Under the pieces are notes generated by a model. It had not been told where the DNA came from. It made no database searches and saw only the letters and a list, made by a program, of their open reading frames with translations. The position numbers and the translations under genes are program-made. Positions 54,221-63,955 of a stretch of DNA of 64,000 nt are shown here, piece by piece. Origin of the DNA: an uncultured Gammaproteobacteria bacterium (GTDB lineage: Bacteria > Pseudomonadota > Gammaproteobacteria > Arenicellales > Poriferihabitantaceae). The first letter of the stretch is position 1, and the number at the start of each line of letters is the position of its first letter. The stretch lies in NCBI GenBank assembly GCA_947259885.1, contig CAMYNW010000002.1, positions 182,847 through 246,846 on the forward strand, read 5' to 3'.

Positions 54221-54889
54221 ATGGAAAAATATAATCCGCTTCGGATCTTGATGGCTTCTACCGTGACTGCGGTGCTTTCTGGCTGCATTCATTTCGACCA
54301 CTCGATACTCGATGAACCGAAAAAACCTGTCCGAACACTGGACCAGCAACTATGTTGTGACGATGTGCTTGGACTTGATGTTTACCCTCTGCCAGTCAAC
54401 GAATATGTCACCTTTATAATCGACGAAAACGATCCGGTTCTTGAGCTTAGTAGCGGTAAAAGTTTTGCCAAAGCCATCAAGTTACCGCAGATTGAAGGTG
54501 AATACGTGTTGCAGCTTGATAGCGTGGTCAACATTCCTCGAATTGATCTTTATCCTGAAGCCATTTTCCCGATGGTCACATTGCTCGACGACAGCCTTGA
54601 AACTATAGCCATCCACGACAATGAACCACTAGATCTGCTGCGCCCCATACTTGGGCCACGACTGGTCAGAATCATACTAACGATCCCATCCGGTTCCTCA
54701 GCGAAGTACGCTATTATTCACACCAGCAAAAAGCGCACCCACCAGGCATTGACCCTTCATCATCCCATCGAACTGGTTCAGAAGAGCTCATTTGACACAT
54801 TGCTTTATGCCAGGCCGTCGCAGTCAAGAAACAAAGTTCATTTCGTTGAAACTGGCATGGTGAACATGCTGGCATATCTGAAAGAGTAA
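54221..54889 (+). CDS. MalM-like lipoprotein
   Basis: 222 residues. A signal peptide with lipobox (TAVLSGC, Cys22) precedes a domain resembling the MalM (maltose operon periplasmic protein) family, judged by GKSFAKAIKLPQIEGEYVLQ and the FPMVTLLDDSLE segment. No maltose genes are nearby, so the family link does not imply maltose use. The gene stands alone, divergent from the sugar-nucleotide transferase. Confidence 0.62.
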   Translation: MEKYNPLRILMASTVTAVLSGCIHFDHSILDEPKKPVRTLDQQLCCDDVLGLDVYPLPVNEYVTFIIDENDPVLELSSGKSFAKAIKLPQIEGEYVLQLDSVVNIPRIDLYPEAIFPMVTLLDDSLETIAIHDNEPLDLLRPILGPRLVRIILTIPSGSSAKYAIIHTSKKRTHQALTLHHPIELVQKSSFDTLLYARPSQSRNKVHFVETGMVNMLAYLKE

Positions 54890-55001
54890 TAGTGTAAGCA
54901 GTCACCAGGCCGACGACAAATAGTTCTAGAAGCGGATGGTGAAACTTAACATGCAGATAACTCTTGCCTTCGGTTAGTCCTTCAGCACTATTATAATGCG
55001 C

Positions 55002-55034
55002 AAAAAAAAGCCCCGCCGAATTCGGCGGGGCTTT
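55002..55034. terminator. Bidirectional Rho-independent terminator
   Basis: AGCCCCGCCGAA (55009-55020) pairs perfectly with TTCGGCGGGGCT (55021-55032). It is flanked by an A run on the left and TTTT on the right. It can terminate the minus-strand Bax-inhibitor family gene strongly and perhaps the plus-strand MalM-like gene. Confidence 0.95.
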
Positions 55035-55055
55035 TGGATTTAGAATTGCGGGGAG

Positions 55056-55724
55056 TTATTCGTCGCCAAAAATTCCTAGAAGATGCAGCAGACTGGTGAA
55101 CAGATTGTATATAGTGATATATAAAGTAACTGTCGCCATGATGTAATTGGTTTCCCCGCCATGAATAATTGCACTGGTCTGCCACAAAATTAAACCTGAC
55201 ATCAGCAGCACAAACATAGCAGACACCGCCAGCGACAGAGCGGGGATATTAAATAAGAGCGCCGCCAGACCGGCGACAAATGCCACCAGAATGCCCACAA
55301 AAAGCATGCCGCCGAGAAAGCCGAAGTTCTTTCTCGTTACCAGGGCGTAAGCAGATAAACCGACAAATATTACCCCTGTGCCACCAAGCGCAAGCATCAC
55401 GGTTTGGGCGCCATTCGCCAGGTTATTGATATACAGGCTCAGAATCGGTCCTAAGGTCATCCCCATAAAACCTGTGAACAAGAAAACCAATACCAGCCCC
55501 CAAACAGAGTTGCGGAACTTATGGGTTAGAAACAACAGTGCGAAGTAGCCGATCAGAGTTGGAATGATCCCGAGATAGGGCATATTCATTACCATAGAAA
55601 GCCCCGCGACCGCGCCACTGAACAATAAAGTCAATGCCAACAGCATATAGGTGTTCTTCAACACCGTATTCATCTCAATAGTGCGACCGCCCGTGCGGAC
55701 AACAGCTTGGTCAAGTCTTGCCAT
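55056..55724 (-). CDS. Bax inhibitor-1/YccA family membrane protein
   Basis: 222 residues with seven predicted helices. The family pattern is seen in NTVLKNTYMLLALTLLFSGAVAG near the start and in FTGFMGMTLGPIL. YccA in E. coli interacts with the FtsH protease, and related proteins act as calcium leak channels. It ends 22 bases before a strong terminator and is divergent from the PilT-like gene. Confidence 0.92.
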   Translation of the reverse strand: MARLDQAVVRTGGRTIEMNTVLKNTYMLLALTLLFSGAVAGLSMVMNMPYLGIIPTLIGYFALLFLTHKFRNSVWGLVLVFLFTGFMGMTLGPILSLYINNLANGAQTVMLALGGTGVIFVGLSAYALVTRKNFGFLGGMLFVGILVAFVAGLAALLFNIPALSLAVSAMFVLLMSGLILWQTSAIIHGGETNYIMATVTLYITIYNLFTSLLHLLGIFGDE

Positions 55725-55999
55725 TAATTGATTTCCTCAAATTTGTTAACACTTCAAGTCAGACATCGAGTAAACCCAAAAGTTTATCCACTATGTCACT
55801 TCCACTTGCTGATTAAATGCTATCTGAGGTTAAAAAATCAACCGTCTAAGGCACCAATAGGGCTCAAATAGTATTACTGACAAGCCGATTGACGATAGGG
55901 TACACTTCGGCAAAAACATTGATTTCAGTGTCAGTATCTCACCGTCATTTTCCCCGGTAAAGCATTGAATATCCATAAAACTACGACCCAATAAAGCTA

Positions 56000-57079
56000 A
56001 TGAAGAATCCAATTCGTGAAACTTTTGAACTAGCAAAGAAGCTGAATGCATCAGATATACACCTGCATTCTGACCAAAAACCTGTGCTGCGCATAGATGG
56101 CCGGCTGTTTCCGTTAACTACAGAGCAGGTGATTTCACGTGAACAGATGATTGAAACGGTAGAAAACTTGCTTCGGGACGACCAGAAAGAGGATCTGGCG
56201 AGAAGGCATCAGGTTGACACCGCGGTAGAGTATGAAGACCTAGGCGTGCTCCGTATTAATGTCTTTAAAGAGCGCGGTAAATTAGCCATGGCCAATCGGA
56301 TCATTGGCACTGAGGTGCCAGATATTTCCGATCTTGGGCTTCCACCCATGGTGCACAAACTAGCCGATATCCCACGCGGATTAATTCTGGTGTCAGGCGC
56401 AACCAGTAATGGAAAATCGACAACACTTGCCGCAATAATCGATGCGATCAACAAGAAATATCAGAAGCATATTCTTACCATCGAGGATCCCATCGAGTTT
56501 ATGTTCAATAACCGTAAATCTATGGTTTCACAGCGCGATATAGGGATCGACGCGATCAGTTTCAGCAGTGCAATCGTTGGCGCAATGCGACAGGATCCGG
56601 ATGTCATCCTGATTTCTGACTTACGCGACCCTGAAACCATTGAAAATGCCCTGATCGCCGCTGAAACCGGCCACCTTGTTTTCGCCACAACACACGCGCC
56701 CACAGCACCAGACACGATCACGAGAATTGTCGCAACTTTCCCCTCGGAAAAGCAGCATACCGTGCGCGTAAAAATGTCTCAGAACTTGAAAGCATGTGTC
56801 GCACAACGACTGGTTCCTGCAAAAGGGGGTAATGGGCGCGTCTTGGCCTGCGAGTACATGATCATCTCCGCCCGCATCCGAGAGCTCATGCTGGACGCCG
56901 CCAAAATACACGAGATTGGTAACCTGCTCCAGGGTGAGCAGGTCACGAAAGGCGTGCTGAGTTTCGACTCCCATTTAACCCAGCTGGTAAAGGATGGCCG
57001 TATCGACAAGGAAACTGCGCTCGATTTCGCCACCAGTCGTACCGATATGAAATTACGTCTTTCCGGCATGATGGGCTGA
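56000..57079 (+). CDS. PilT/PilU-like type IV pilus retraction ATPase, divergent
   Basis: 359 residues. The PAS-like N domain begins FELAKKLNASDIHLHSDQKP. The ATPase core has Walker A SGATSNGKSTT (PilT: GPTGSGKST), the Asp box TIEDPIEF, Walker B DVILISDLRDPETI and the His box HLVFATTHAPTAPDTITRI. In PilT the Walker B reads GEMRD. Here Ser and Asp replace Gly and the catalytic Glu. The C-terminus has RIRELMLDAAKI in place of AIRNLIRE. It may be a slow, regulatory or specialised retraction ATPase. No other pilus motor genes are adjacent. Confidence 0.83.
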   Translation: MKNPIRETFELAKKLNASDIHLHSDQKPVLRIDGRLFPLTTEQVISREQMIETVENLLRDDQKEDLARRHQVDTAVEYEDLGVLRINVFKERGKLAMANRIIGTEVPDISDLGLPPMVHKLADIPRGLILVSGATSNGKSTTLAAIIDAINKKYQKHILTIEDPIEFMFNNRKSMVSQRDIGIDAISFSSAIVGAMRQDPDVILISDLRDPETIENALIAAETGHLVFATTHAPTAPDTITRIVATFPSEKQHTVRVKMSQNLKACVAQRLVPAKGGNGRVLACEYMIISARIRELMLDAAKIHEIGNLLQGEQVTKGVLSFDSHLTQLVKDGRIDKETALDFATSRTDMKLRLSGMMG

Positions 57080-57103
57080 GTCGCCACGACTTAAGCGACA
57101 AAC

Positions 57104-58036
57104 ATGGCGGACAGAAGACTGCAGGTATTTGCTACCGTGGCCAGGTTACTGAGTTTTACCAAGGCCGCGGAATCGCTGCATATGACCCAGCCGGCGGTGA
57201 CTTTTCAAATTCGACAGCTGGAAGAGTATTTCAATACGCGTCTATTTGATCGCACCCACAATCGAATCACCCTGACCGAGGCCGGCGAACTGGTAAAGCA
57301 GTATGCCGATCGGATTATAGGTATGTATAAGGAAATGGATAACGAAGTCAGGACGCTTACCGGAGACATCCAGGGGCCATTGTTAATCGGTGCAAGCACA
57401 ACCATTGGCGAGTACTTTATTCCAGGAGTCGTAGGCTCTTATCAGAAAAATTTCCCGGATGTGAAAATACGTCTGCACATTGCCAATACAAACGGCATTA
57501 TCCACATGGTGGAAAATAATGAGATTGATATTGGTATCGTTGAGGGACCCGTAAATAATAAGAACTTGGTCAAGGAAATAATCTGGAATGATGAACTGGT
57601 GCTGGTTTGCCCTGTTGATCACGCACTTGCAACGCATAAGAAACTCACCATTCCTGATGTTCTTGATTACCCGTTTATCAGCCGCGAAGAAGGCTCTGGC
57701 ACCCGTGAAGTGGTGGAGAACTACTTGACCAAGCGGAGGATAGAACCGGATAACATCAATATTATAATGGAGTTTGGCAGTCCGGAATCTATCAAGAGCG
57801 CGGTGACCGCCGGCCTCGGTGTTTCGATATTATCAGCCGCGACCTTGGAGAAAGAACTGGCGCTTAAGTCTCTAGCTGCAGTGCCTCTTAGTCCTCCAAT
57901 TAAGCGAACTTTCTCCATTGTTTATCAACGCCAGAAGTTTAGGCTGAGAGCAATGGAGGAATTCCTAGCATTTGCCCGCCAGCATTGTGAAGCACGTGGT
58001 CAGGGCGCAATCCCCGCCAGCAAAAAAACCCATTGA
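57104..58036 (+). CDS. LysR-family transcriptional regulator
   Basis: 310 residues. The N-terminal winged helix-turn-helix is intact (FTKAAESLHMTQPAVTFQIRQLE, residues ~18-40), and the C-terminal LysR substrate domain carries LLIGASTTIGEYFIPGVVGS and SREEGSGTREVVENYL, as in CysB/CbbR-like regulators. The effector is unknown. It lies 25 bases after the PilT-like gene and before rppH. Confidence 0.9.
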   Translation: MADRRLQVFATVARLLSFTKAAESLHMTQPAVTFQIRQLEEYFNTRLFDRTHNRITLTEAGELVKQYADRIIGMYKEMDNEVRTLTGDIQGPLLIGASTTIGEYFIPGVVGSYQKNFPDVKIRLHIANTNGIIHMVENNEIDIGIVEGPVNNKNLVKEIIWNDELVLVCPVDHALATHKKLTIPDVLDYPFISREEGSGTREVVENYLTKRRIEPDNINIIMEFGSPESIKSAVTAGLGVSILSAATLEKELALKSLAAVPLSPPIKRTFSIVYQRQKFRLRAMEEFLAFARQHCEARGQGAIPASKKTH

Positions 58037-58115
58037 CAGCTTCCACAAGCAAAGTGTCAGCGGCTTTAGGGCAGTGAGCTTGTAATATTTTCGCTGTCGC
58101 CATAGGATACGGTCG

Positions 58116-58622
58116 ATGGCAAGACAAGACGATAAATACGACCTTGACCGTGACGGCTACAGAAAAAATGTCGGGATAATCGTCTGCAACGACAGCAGTC
58201 AAGTTCTTTGGGCGCGACGCGTCCGACATGATGGCTGGCAGTTTCCGCAGGGTGGTATCGAACCTCAGGAATCGGCTCTAGACGCGGCGTTTCGCGAATT
58301 GTACGAGGAAATCGGGCTGGAATCGTCTGATGTAAAGTTGCTGGGAAGCACTGACAAGTGGCTACGCTATGACGTGCCGTATGCGCCTAAAACGCATTAC
58401 TACCGCAGGGCGCGAAGTTTTCGCGGCCAGAAACAGCGGTGGTTTCTGTTCAAGCTAATGGCGCAGGAGTCAAACGTCAGATTGGATATTTCGGAGAACC
58501 CGGAATTCGATCACTGGAAGTGGGTGGACTACTGGAGACCGGTACACCAAATTGTAGAATTCAAACGATCCGTCTACAAGCGCGCGCTCAAGGAACTGGA
58601 GCCTTTTCTATTGAGCGTTTAA
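58116..58622 (+). CDS. rppH: RNA pyrophosphohydrolase RppH
   Basis: 168 residues. The Nudix box GGIEPQESALDAAFRELYEEIGL (residues ~48-70, Glu residues intact) and the N-terminal DGYRKNVGIIVCN plus GWQFPQGG are diagnostic. It removes pyrophosphate from mRNA 5' ends and so triggers decay. In many relatives ptsP follows, but here the next gene is on the other strand. Confidence 0.95.
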   Translation: MARQDDKYDLDRDGYRKNVGIIVCNDSSQVLWARRVRHDGWQFPQGGIEPQESALDAAFRELYEEIGLESSDVKLLGSTDKWLRYDVPYAPKTHYYRRARSFRGQKQRWFLFKLMAQESNVRLDISENPEFDHWKWVDYWRPVHQIVEFKRSVYKRALKELEPFLLSV

Positions 58623-58666
58623 CAGCACGGCCGAATACTAGCGGCTGTGGCAAATTTACCGCCGGA

Positions 58667-59263
58667 TCAATTTCGCCGAGGGTATATGTCTATTCTAGTC
58701 ACGCCGCTATTGCCACTTCCTGCAAAATAGAAAGTCGCGCCGAGGTTTCTATACTCAAGGCGATCCTTCTTACTTTTAGTTGGGGACTTATAGATGCGTT
58801 GAATCAGAGATCGATTCATTCCAAAACGAGCGCCCTGGGCAGTGCGCACAAGCGCCGCCGAGTTTCCGTTTACAACGATCCGCTCGACTTGGCTTCTTCC
58901 CACAAGAGCAACCTCAGTGCCACTATCTAGCTGATAGATGAGCGTATAGATGGTGCGCAAAATCCCTTTTCTTAAAATCTTAGCTGGAGGTCCTAATCGA
59001 TTTTCGACTTCCTCAAGTGGCTCACCAAGGCGAATATTTCTAAGGCCGATCCCCGGCGCCAGTATGACCTCATTTGCGATCAGCGCAATTATCTGATTTT
59101 GGCTCACATTGCCATCAGGCGCTGCGGTATCTTCGCTATCCTGGGTCTGCTGGGTTTCCTGAGTCACCTGAGTCTCCTGGGTGTGACCCGCGACTGACCA
59201 GGACAACAACAATACAACCGCAAAGCATACGCAAAACGATTTATTGATGAGATTACCCCACAT
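58667..59263 (-). CDS. Secreted protein of unknown function
   Basis: About 198 residues. A signal peptide (FCVCFAVVLLLSWSVAG) is followed by a TQE-rich repeat (TQETQVTQETQQTQDSEDT), then a soluble domain with LGEPLEEVENRLGPPAKIL and YFAGSGNSGVTRIDIYP. The pattern of a GEPLEEVENRLGPP helix plus a sensor-like beta region resembles small SmpA/OmlA-type lipoproteins only weakly. The preferred start is ATG 59263 (MWGNLINKS). It follows pmbA on the same strand, 20 bases away. Confidence 0.6.
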   Translation of the reverse strand: MWGNLINKSFCVCFAVVLLLSWSVAGHTQETQVTQETQQTQDSEDTAAPDGNVSQNQIIALIANEVILAPGIGLRNIRLGEPLEEVENRLGPPAKILRKGILRTIYTLIYQLDSGTEVALVGRSQVERIVVNGNSAALVRTAQGARFGMNRSLIQRIYKSPTKSKKDRLEYRNLGATFYFAGSGNSGVTRIDIYPRRN

Positions 59264-59282
59264 TGTCAAAATCAAAGTCCTG

Positions 59283-60641
59283 TTATTCCCCAGCAACAGT
59301 CAGTTTACTGATCAGGAGCGAACCCGTTCGGGTGCTGCGCCGGGTATCCACATCCGAAGCCACCGCCTCGATCGACCTAAACATGTCCCGCAGATTACCA
59401 GCAATAGTGAATTCCTGCACGGGATATTCAATCTTTCCGTTTTCTACCCAGAAACCAAAGGCTCCCCTTGAGTAGTCTCCGGTGACAGTATTGACACCAA
59501 ATCCAATCAATTCACTCACCAGGAGACCGGTGCCCATCTGAGATAGTAGATCCTCGAGCCCACCATTAATAGTCGAATCTATTGTCAGATTGTGCACGCC
59601 GCCGGCATTACCAGTGGTCTGTAATCCTAGTTTTCTAGCCGAATAACTGTTCAGTACATATTCATTAAGTACCCCGTTTGAGACTATATCACGGGGTTTG
59701 GTTGCGACGCCTTCATTGTCGAAACTCGCACTACCGGACGCCTTCTTCAGCAGCGGCTGTTCATGAATTCGTATTTGTCTGCTGAATATCTGCTCACCTT
59801 TGCTGTCCAACAAAAAACTTGCCTGGCGATAAAGGCTAGATCCGTTAATTGCAGATACCAGATGAGACATTAAGCTACCTGCAACGGGTGCCTCATAGAT
59901 AACCGGATAATCTCCAGTGCGAATTTTTCTCGCTCCCAGTCGCCGCAAGGTTCGCCTGGCGGTCTCTTTGCCCACTTCCTCCGGGAGCATCAAGTCATTG
60001 CGGTCTCGGCAGGAATCAAACCAGAAATCTCGCTGCATACCGTCTCCTTCGCCTGCAATTACCGAACAACTCGTACTATGGCGACTGTTTCTGGACAGGC
60101 CGCGAAAGCCGTTGGAATTGGCATACAGATCAGAACCATGATGGCTCGAGATCGAACCACCTTCAGTATTGGTAATTCGCTTATCCTGTTCGAGAGCTGC
60201 TTGTTCACAACGTTGGGCCAGCTCAATCGCCTGCTCCATATCGAGGTCCCATGGATGATAAAGGTCCAATTCCGGAAATTCGGTTGCCAGCAAATCCGGT
60301 TCTGCTAAACCGTTGAACTCATCTTGCTCCGTAAACCGGGCAATGTTGCAGGCCGCGTCGACACAACTTCCTACCGCGGTTGCAGAGTAGTCCGTAGTAT
60401 CCGCGCTGCCGCTTCGGTGCTCGAAAAACACCGTGACACCAAGACTTTTATCCCGGTTGTGTTCGACGGTCTCTACTTGTCCACGACGCACGGTCACCGA
60501 TATCCCCTGACCGTGACCCATTGATACTTCGGCCCCGGTAGCACCTTTGTTTGCTGCTCTGCTAAGGGCTAACTCGGCAATCTCCAACAGCGTACATTCC
60601 TGAGAATCAATAGGAGCCGGGTGCCAGGTGTGATTATTCAT
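59283..60641 (-). CDS. pmbA: PmbA/TldE, partner of the TldD metalloprotease
   Basis: 452 residues of the TldD/PmbA family. The TldD-TldE heterodimer degrades unfolded peptides and matures microcins and some antitoxins in known cases. The N-terminus has [23 protein letters not shown] and the C-terminus [23 protein letters not shown]. As is usual for TldE it lacks the zinc motif. It overlaps tldD by four bases. Confidence 0.93.
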   Translation of the reverse strand: MNNHTWHPAPIDSQECTLLEIAELALSRAANKGATGAEVSMGHGQGISVTVRRGQVETVEHNRDKSLGVTVFFEHRSGSADTTDYSATAVGSCVDAACNIARFTEQDEFNGLAEPDLLATEFPELDLYHPWDLDMEQAIELAQRCEQAALEQDKRITNTEGGSISSHHGSDLYANSNGFRGLSRNSRHSTSCSVIAGEGDGMQRDFWFDSCRDRNDLMLPEEVGKETARRTLRRLGARKIRTGDYPVIYEAPVAGSLMSHLVSAINGSSLYRQASFLLDSKGEQIFSRQIRIHEQPLLKKASGSASFDNEGVATKPRDIVSNGVLNEYVLNSYSARKLGLQTTGNAGGVHNLTIDSTINGGLEDLLSQMGTGLLVSELIGFGVNTVTGDYSRGAFGFWVENGKIEYPVQEFTIAGNLRDMFRSIEAVASDVDTRRSTRTGSLLISKLTVAGE

Positions 60642-62086
60642 TCCACCGATACTCCGCCCACGGTTAATCCATCGATTCGCATAGTCGGTTGACCCACCCC
60701 GACCGGCACACTCTGGCCGTCTTTACCGCAAACCCCGACCCCGGAGTCGAGCGCCAGGTCATTGCCCACCATGGACACCCGGGTTAATACCTCGGGCCCA
60801 TTGCCAATCAAAGTCGCTCCCTTAACCGGGTGTGTGGCTTTACCGTTCTCGATTAAATACGCCTCTGAAGCAGAAAACACGAATTTGCCAGAGGTAATAT
60901 CCACCTGGCCACCGCCAAAATTTACCGCATAGAGTCCTTTGTCCACCGACGCAATGATTTCATTTGGATCATAATCTCCAGGCAGCATGTATGTATTGGT
61001 CATTCGGGGCATCGGAAGATGGGCGTAGGACTCTCGACGACCATTTCCAGTGGGCTGCATACCCATGAGACGAGCATTCATCTGGTCCTGCATGTATCCC
61101 TTGAGTACACCATTCTCTATCAGCACGGTATTCTGACTCGGTTCGCCTTCGTCATCTATGGTGAGTGAACCTCGCCGATCTGGGATAGTGCCATCATCTA
61201 CTACCGTGCACTGACTTGAGGCCACGGTTTCGCCAATGCGTCCGCTAAAGGTCGAAGTGCCCTTGCGATTAAAATCGCCTTCCAGACCATGACCAATGGC
61301 TTCGTGCAACAGTATTCCGGGCCAACCGGGACCGAGCACCACTGTCATTTCGCCAGCAGGCGCGTCGCGTGCGTCGAGATTCACCAGCGCCTGTCTCACC
61401 GCCTCCCTGGCATACTCCCCGGCACGATCCTGTTGGGTGAAATACTCCATGCCGAATCTTCCGCCTCCGCCCATCGAGCCCTGCTCCCGTCGCCCGTTTT
61501 TTTCCACGATTACGCTTACGTTCATTCGAACCAGCGGTCGAATATCCGCAGCCAGCAATCCGTCGGAGCGTGCAACCATAATCGTATCCTGGACCGCTGC
61601 CAGGCTCACCATCACCTGCTTCACCTTTGGATCCAGGTTACGGGCGATCTGCTCAACCTGACGTAACAGCTCGACTTTTTCCTTGTCTTGCATACTGTCT
61701 AGGGGGTCAAGTGGCTGATACAAAGGTACAATATCCACGCCGTCTCGAACTGCAATCGCACTGGAATCCTTGTAACTCATTGCAATAGACCTTGCTGCAG
61801 TGGCAGCGTCCAGCAATGCGCTGCCGGTAATTTCATCCGAATAAGCAAACCCAGTTTTCTCCCCGGCAATAGCTCTCACTCCTACCCCCTGGTCTATCCC
61901 GAAGTTGCCTGATTTGACCGTGCCTTCATCAAGCGCCCAGGATTCATGGCGGGAGTACTGAAAATAAAGGTCGGCGTAATCAACCCCGGGAGTCATGATT
62001 TTGCCTAGAGTGCGACTGATATCCTGCTCTACCAGACCGGTCGGATGCCACAGTGATTGCTGTGCAAGTTGAATCAGTTCAGACAT
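60638..62086 (-). CDS. tldD: TldD metalloprotease
   Basis: 482 residues. The zinc-binding motif [11 protein letters not shown] (residues ~262-272) is intact. The N-terminal [22 protein letters not shown] and the C-terminal [21 protein letters not shown] complete the family pattern. It is the catalytic subunit of TldD/TldE. Being adjacent to and coupled with pmbA is less common than separate loci. The nitrilase-type gene is upstream by 58 bases. Confidence 0.95.
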   Translation of the reverse strand: MSELIQLAQQSLWHPTGLVEQDISRTLGKIMTPGVDYADLYFQYSRHESWALDEGTVKSGNFGIDQGVGVRAIAGEKTGFAYSDEITGSALLDAATAARSIAMSYKDSSAIAVRDGVDIVPLYQPLDPLDSMQDKEKVELLRQVEQIARNLDPKVKQVMVSLAAVQDTIMVARSDGLLAADIRPLVRMNVSVIVEKNGRREQGSMGGGGRFGMEYFTQQDRAGEYAREAVRQALVNLDARDAPAGEMTVVLGPGWPGILLHEAIGHGLEGDFNRKGTSTFSGRIGETVASSQCTVVDDGTIPDRRGSLTIDDEGEPSQNTVLIENGVLKGYMQDQMNARLMGMQPTGNGRRESYAHLPMPRMTNTYMLPGDYDPNEIIASVDKGLYAVNFGGGQVDITSGKFVFSASEAYLIENGKATHPVKGATLIGNGPEVLTRVSMVGNDLALDSGVGVCGKDGQSVPVGVGQPTMRIDGLTVGGVSVE

Positions 62087-62144
62087 ATGTAGCTTCCGCT
62101 TTAGTTAAAGTTGATTTGTGATTTGGGAGATTTAAGGCGGTGCT

Positions 62145-62957
62145 TTAAGAAAACTGCCTTCGATGCTCAAGGCTGGGGATCTGTTCGCGCGCCTGCTTAA
62201 CTTTCTTGAGGTCGATTTCCGTTATTAAAAGACCTTCTCCAGTCTGTTTTTCAGCAACCACCTTTCCCCACGGATCGACCACTACCGAATGCCCGTAAGT
62301 TTTTCTGCCGCTTGAGTGGGTGCCCTCCTGAGCCGATGCGATGACATAACAGAAATTCTCTATTGCGCGAGCCCGCAGCAGAGTATGCCAGTGCGCGGGG
62401 CCGGTCTGCGATGAAAAAGCCGAGGGAACCACGAAAATTTGCACCTCCTGATTGACTAGTTGGCGGTAAATCTCCGGAAATCTGAGGTCATAACAAACTG
62501 TGAGGCCTACTTTGCCCAGGCAACAGTCCAGTGTGACGATCTTGCTGCCAGGCATGGTATAGGCTGATTCCAAATATTGTTCACCATTATCCAGGTGGAC
62601 ATCGAACAAATGAATTTTGTCATATCGGGCCAGCTCCCTTCCATCTGGATCGTAGACCAAAGAGCTATTGAATACACGTTTTGAGTCAGTGCTGCGAATC
62701 GGCAATGTGCCGGCAAACACCGTTACTTTGTGTTGCCTTGCAGCCTCTGACATGGTTTCTTGTATCAACCCGTCACCATGACTCTCAGCGCAGTTTCGCA
62801 ACTGCTTTCTGCTGGTTTGCATGAAGGCGAAACATTCAGGCAGAAATACAGCACAGGCTCCTTTCGCTGCCGCTTTCGCGATCAGCGCCGAAGCCAGCTT
62901 TAGGTTCTCCGGAATATTATCGTGTGAACAGGTTTGTGCGACCGCGATTCTAGGCAC
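62145..62957 (-). CDS. Carbon-nitrogen hydrolase (Nit1-like amidase)
   Basis: 270 residues. The Glu-Lys-Cys triad is visible as FLPECFAFM, RYDKIHLFDV and GLTVCYDLRFPEIY. The HLFDVHLDNGEQYLES-type pattern fits the Nit1/omega-amidase branch, some of which hydrolyse deaminated glutathione. Placement directly before tldD is common in Gammaproteobacteria. Confidence 0.9.
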   Translation of the reverse strand: MPRIAVAQTCSHDNIPENLKLASALIAKAAAKGACAVFLPECFAFMQTSRKQLRNCAESHGDGLIQETMSEAARQHKVTVFAGTLPIRSTDSKRVFNSSLVYDPDGRELARYDKIHLFDVHLDNGEQYLESAYTMPGSKIVTLDCCLGKVGLTVCYDLRFPEIYRQLVNQEVQIFVVPSAFSSQTGPAHWHTLLRARAIENFCYVIASAQEGTHSSGRKTYGHSVVVDPWGKVVAEKQTGEGLLITEIDLKKVKQAREQIPSLEHRRQFS

Positions 62958-63031
62958 TTAATGACTTGGGACAGGAGGAAACAAGCGAATCTGCAGATTT
63001 TACACCTTGATCGGCCACAGCATCCCGTCCA

Positions 63032-63057
63032 ATGCGGCAGCGTCGACGCCGCCGCAT
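63032..63057. repeat. 26-bp near-perfect palindrome
   Basis: ATGCGGC (63032-63038) pairs with GCCGCAT (63051-63057), and the core GCGTCGACGC (63040-63049) is fully self-complementary. Only the A/C pair between them mismatches. It lies 33 bases after the stop of the hydrolase gene at 63090 and before the nitrilase gene. No T tract follows in the minus direction. Confidence 0.7.
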
Positions 63058-63089
63058 CCTTTTCTACACTGCCTAGGGGATGGGGTAAT

Positions 63090-63596
63090 CTAGAGCGCGT
63101 AGAAAATGTGGGCTCCTACTAATGCCACCAGTTTACTGTCATCCTGCCAACTAGGCTGAACCTTAACCGAATGATAGTGGGTGGCGTCGCCAACCAGAGA
63201 TATTTGAGCGCCGCTAAGGAACAGTTGCGCAACAACCAGCGCTTGGCTCCAGGCTTTTGGGTCGTTGATTACGTGGTGGCGAGGAGCAACGGCGGTCCAG
63301 CTGAACTGTTTACGCTGCCAGACAACTTCACACACAGTATTAGGATAGCGACTGCTTCTCACCCGATTCATAGTCACCGATGCAATCGCGGCCCGACCTT
63401 TTGCGGATTCCCCACGTCCTTCATGGTAGATATTCATTGCCATGCATCCTAGCTCTTGGCCAGGGGAATCTAGGGAATAATCGAAGGTTTGCGCATTATC
63501 AAATTCGGCGGCATGTATGTTAGTGGTGAATAAACAGATGGCGAAAAGAACGGCGATTTTCGCCTTTATTAGCGTTATTGCGACTCTCATGATCAC
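63090..63596 (-). CDS. SleB-type cell wall hydrolase
   Basis: 168 residues. A signal peptide (IAVLFAICLFTTNIHA) leads to a Hydrolase_2/SleB domain. The catalytic Glu is in MAMNIYHEGRGESAKGRAAI, followed by VTMNRVRSSRYPNTVCEVVWQ and a C-terminal GDATHYHSVKVQP. These enzymes cut peptidoglycan glycan strands. It lies 44 bases from an NtrC-like palindrome in its own upstream region. Confidence 0.88.
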   Translation of the reverse strand: MIMRVAITLIKAKIAVLFAICLFTTNIHAAEFDNAQTFDYSLDSPGQELGCMAMNIYHEGRGESAKGRAAIASVTMNRVRSSRYPNTVCEVVWQRKQFSWTAVAPRHHVINDPKAWSQALVVAQLFLSGAQISLVGDATHYHSVKVQPSWQDDSKLVALVGAHIFYAL

Positions 63597-63955
63597 ATTT
63601 CTTGTTGAAATGCAGCACCATTTGCACCATCATGGTGCAATTCGGTAAAGCATTAGTGTAAAAGTGGTAGTGTTTCAACGTTTTTTGCATAAATTTTGCA
63701 GAAGTATAGCGCCTGCTTTGAGCGGGAACAACTCGAAATGGTTACGGAAACATTACCATCGAGGTTTGCATTCTGTAAAACGGCAGAACGCTTGGTCTGA
63801 AGCCAAATTTACCCGTGGCTTCGCCTGTACAAGGCCTTAGTCGAATGCGACTGAACAGCATTGTGATGGATAACGAAGCTAGCCATAGGTTATCGATTTA
63901 GCCGCTGTATTGGCTGATCGCGGTAATTTCTATGTCTACTGCACTGGATCCTTTA
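63597..63955. other. Upstream region between divergent genes
   Basis: A 359-base region separates the SleB-type gene (minus) from a truncated plus-strand frame at the window end. It holds the NtrC-like dyad at 63622-63640. For the minus strand, TTGAAA and TAATGC with 17-base spacing form a possible promoter. No sigma54 -24/-12 pair with correct spacing was found in either direction. Confidence 0.5.
63622..63640. promoter_or_regulatory. NtrC-like palindrome
   Basis: TTGCACCATCATGGTGCAA is a perfect 9+1+9 dyad. Its core fits the NtrC enhancer pattern TGCAC-N7-GTGCA. A further half-site GCACCA lies at 63615. No sigma54 promoter could be found nearby, so an NtrC role is plausible but not shown. 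Confidence 0.55.

Noticed and set aside
63641..63955. Sigma54 promoter downstream of the NtrC-like dyad
   Set aside because: No GG-N10-GC pair with acceptable flanks was found. The closest (GG near 63888) has the wrong spacing of 11.
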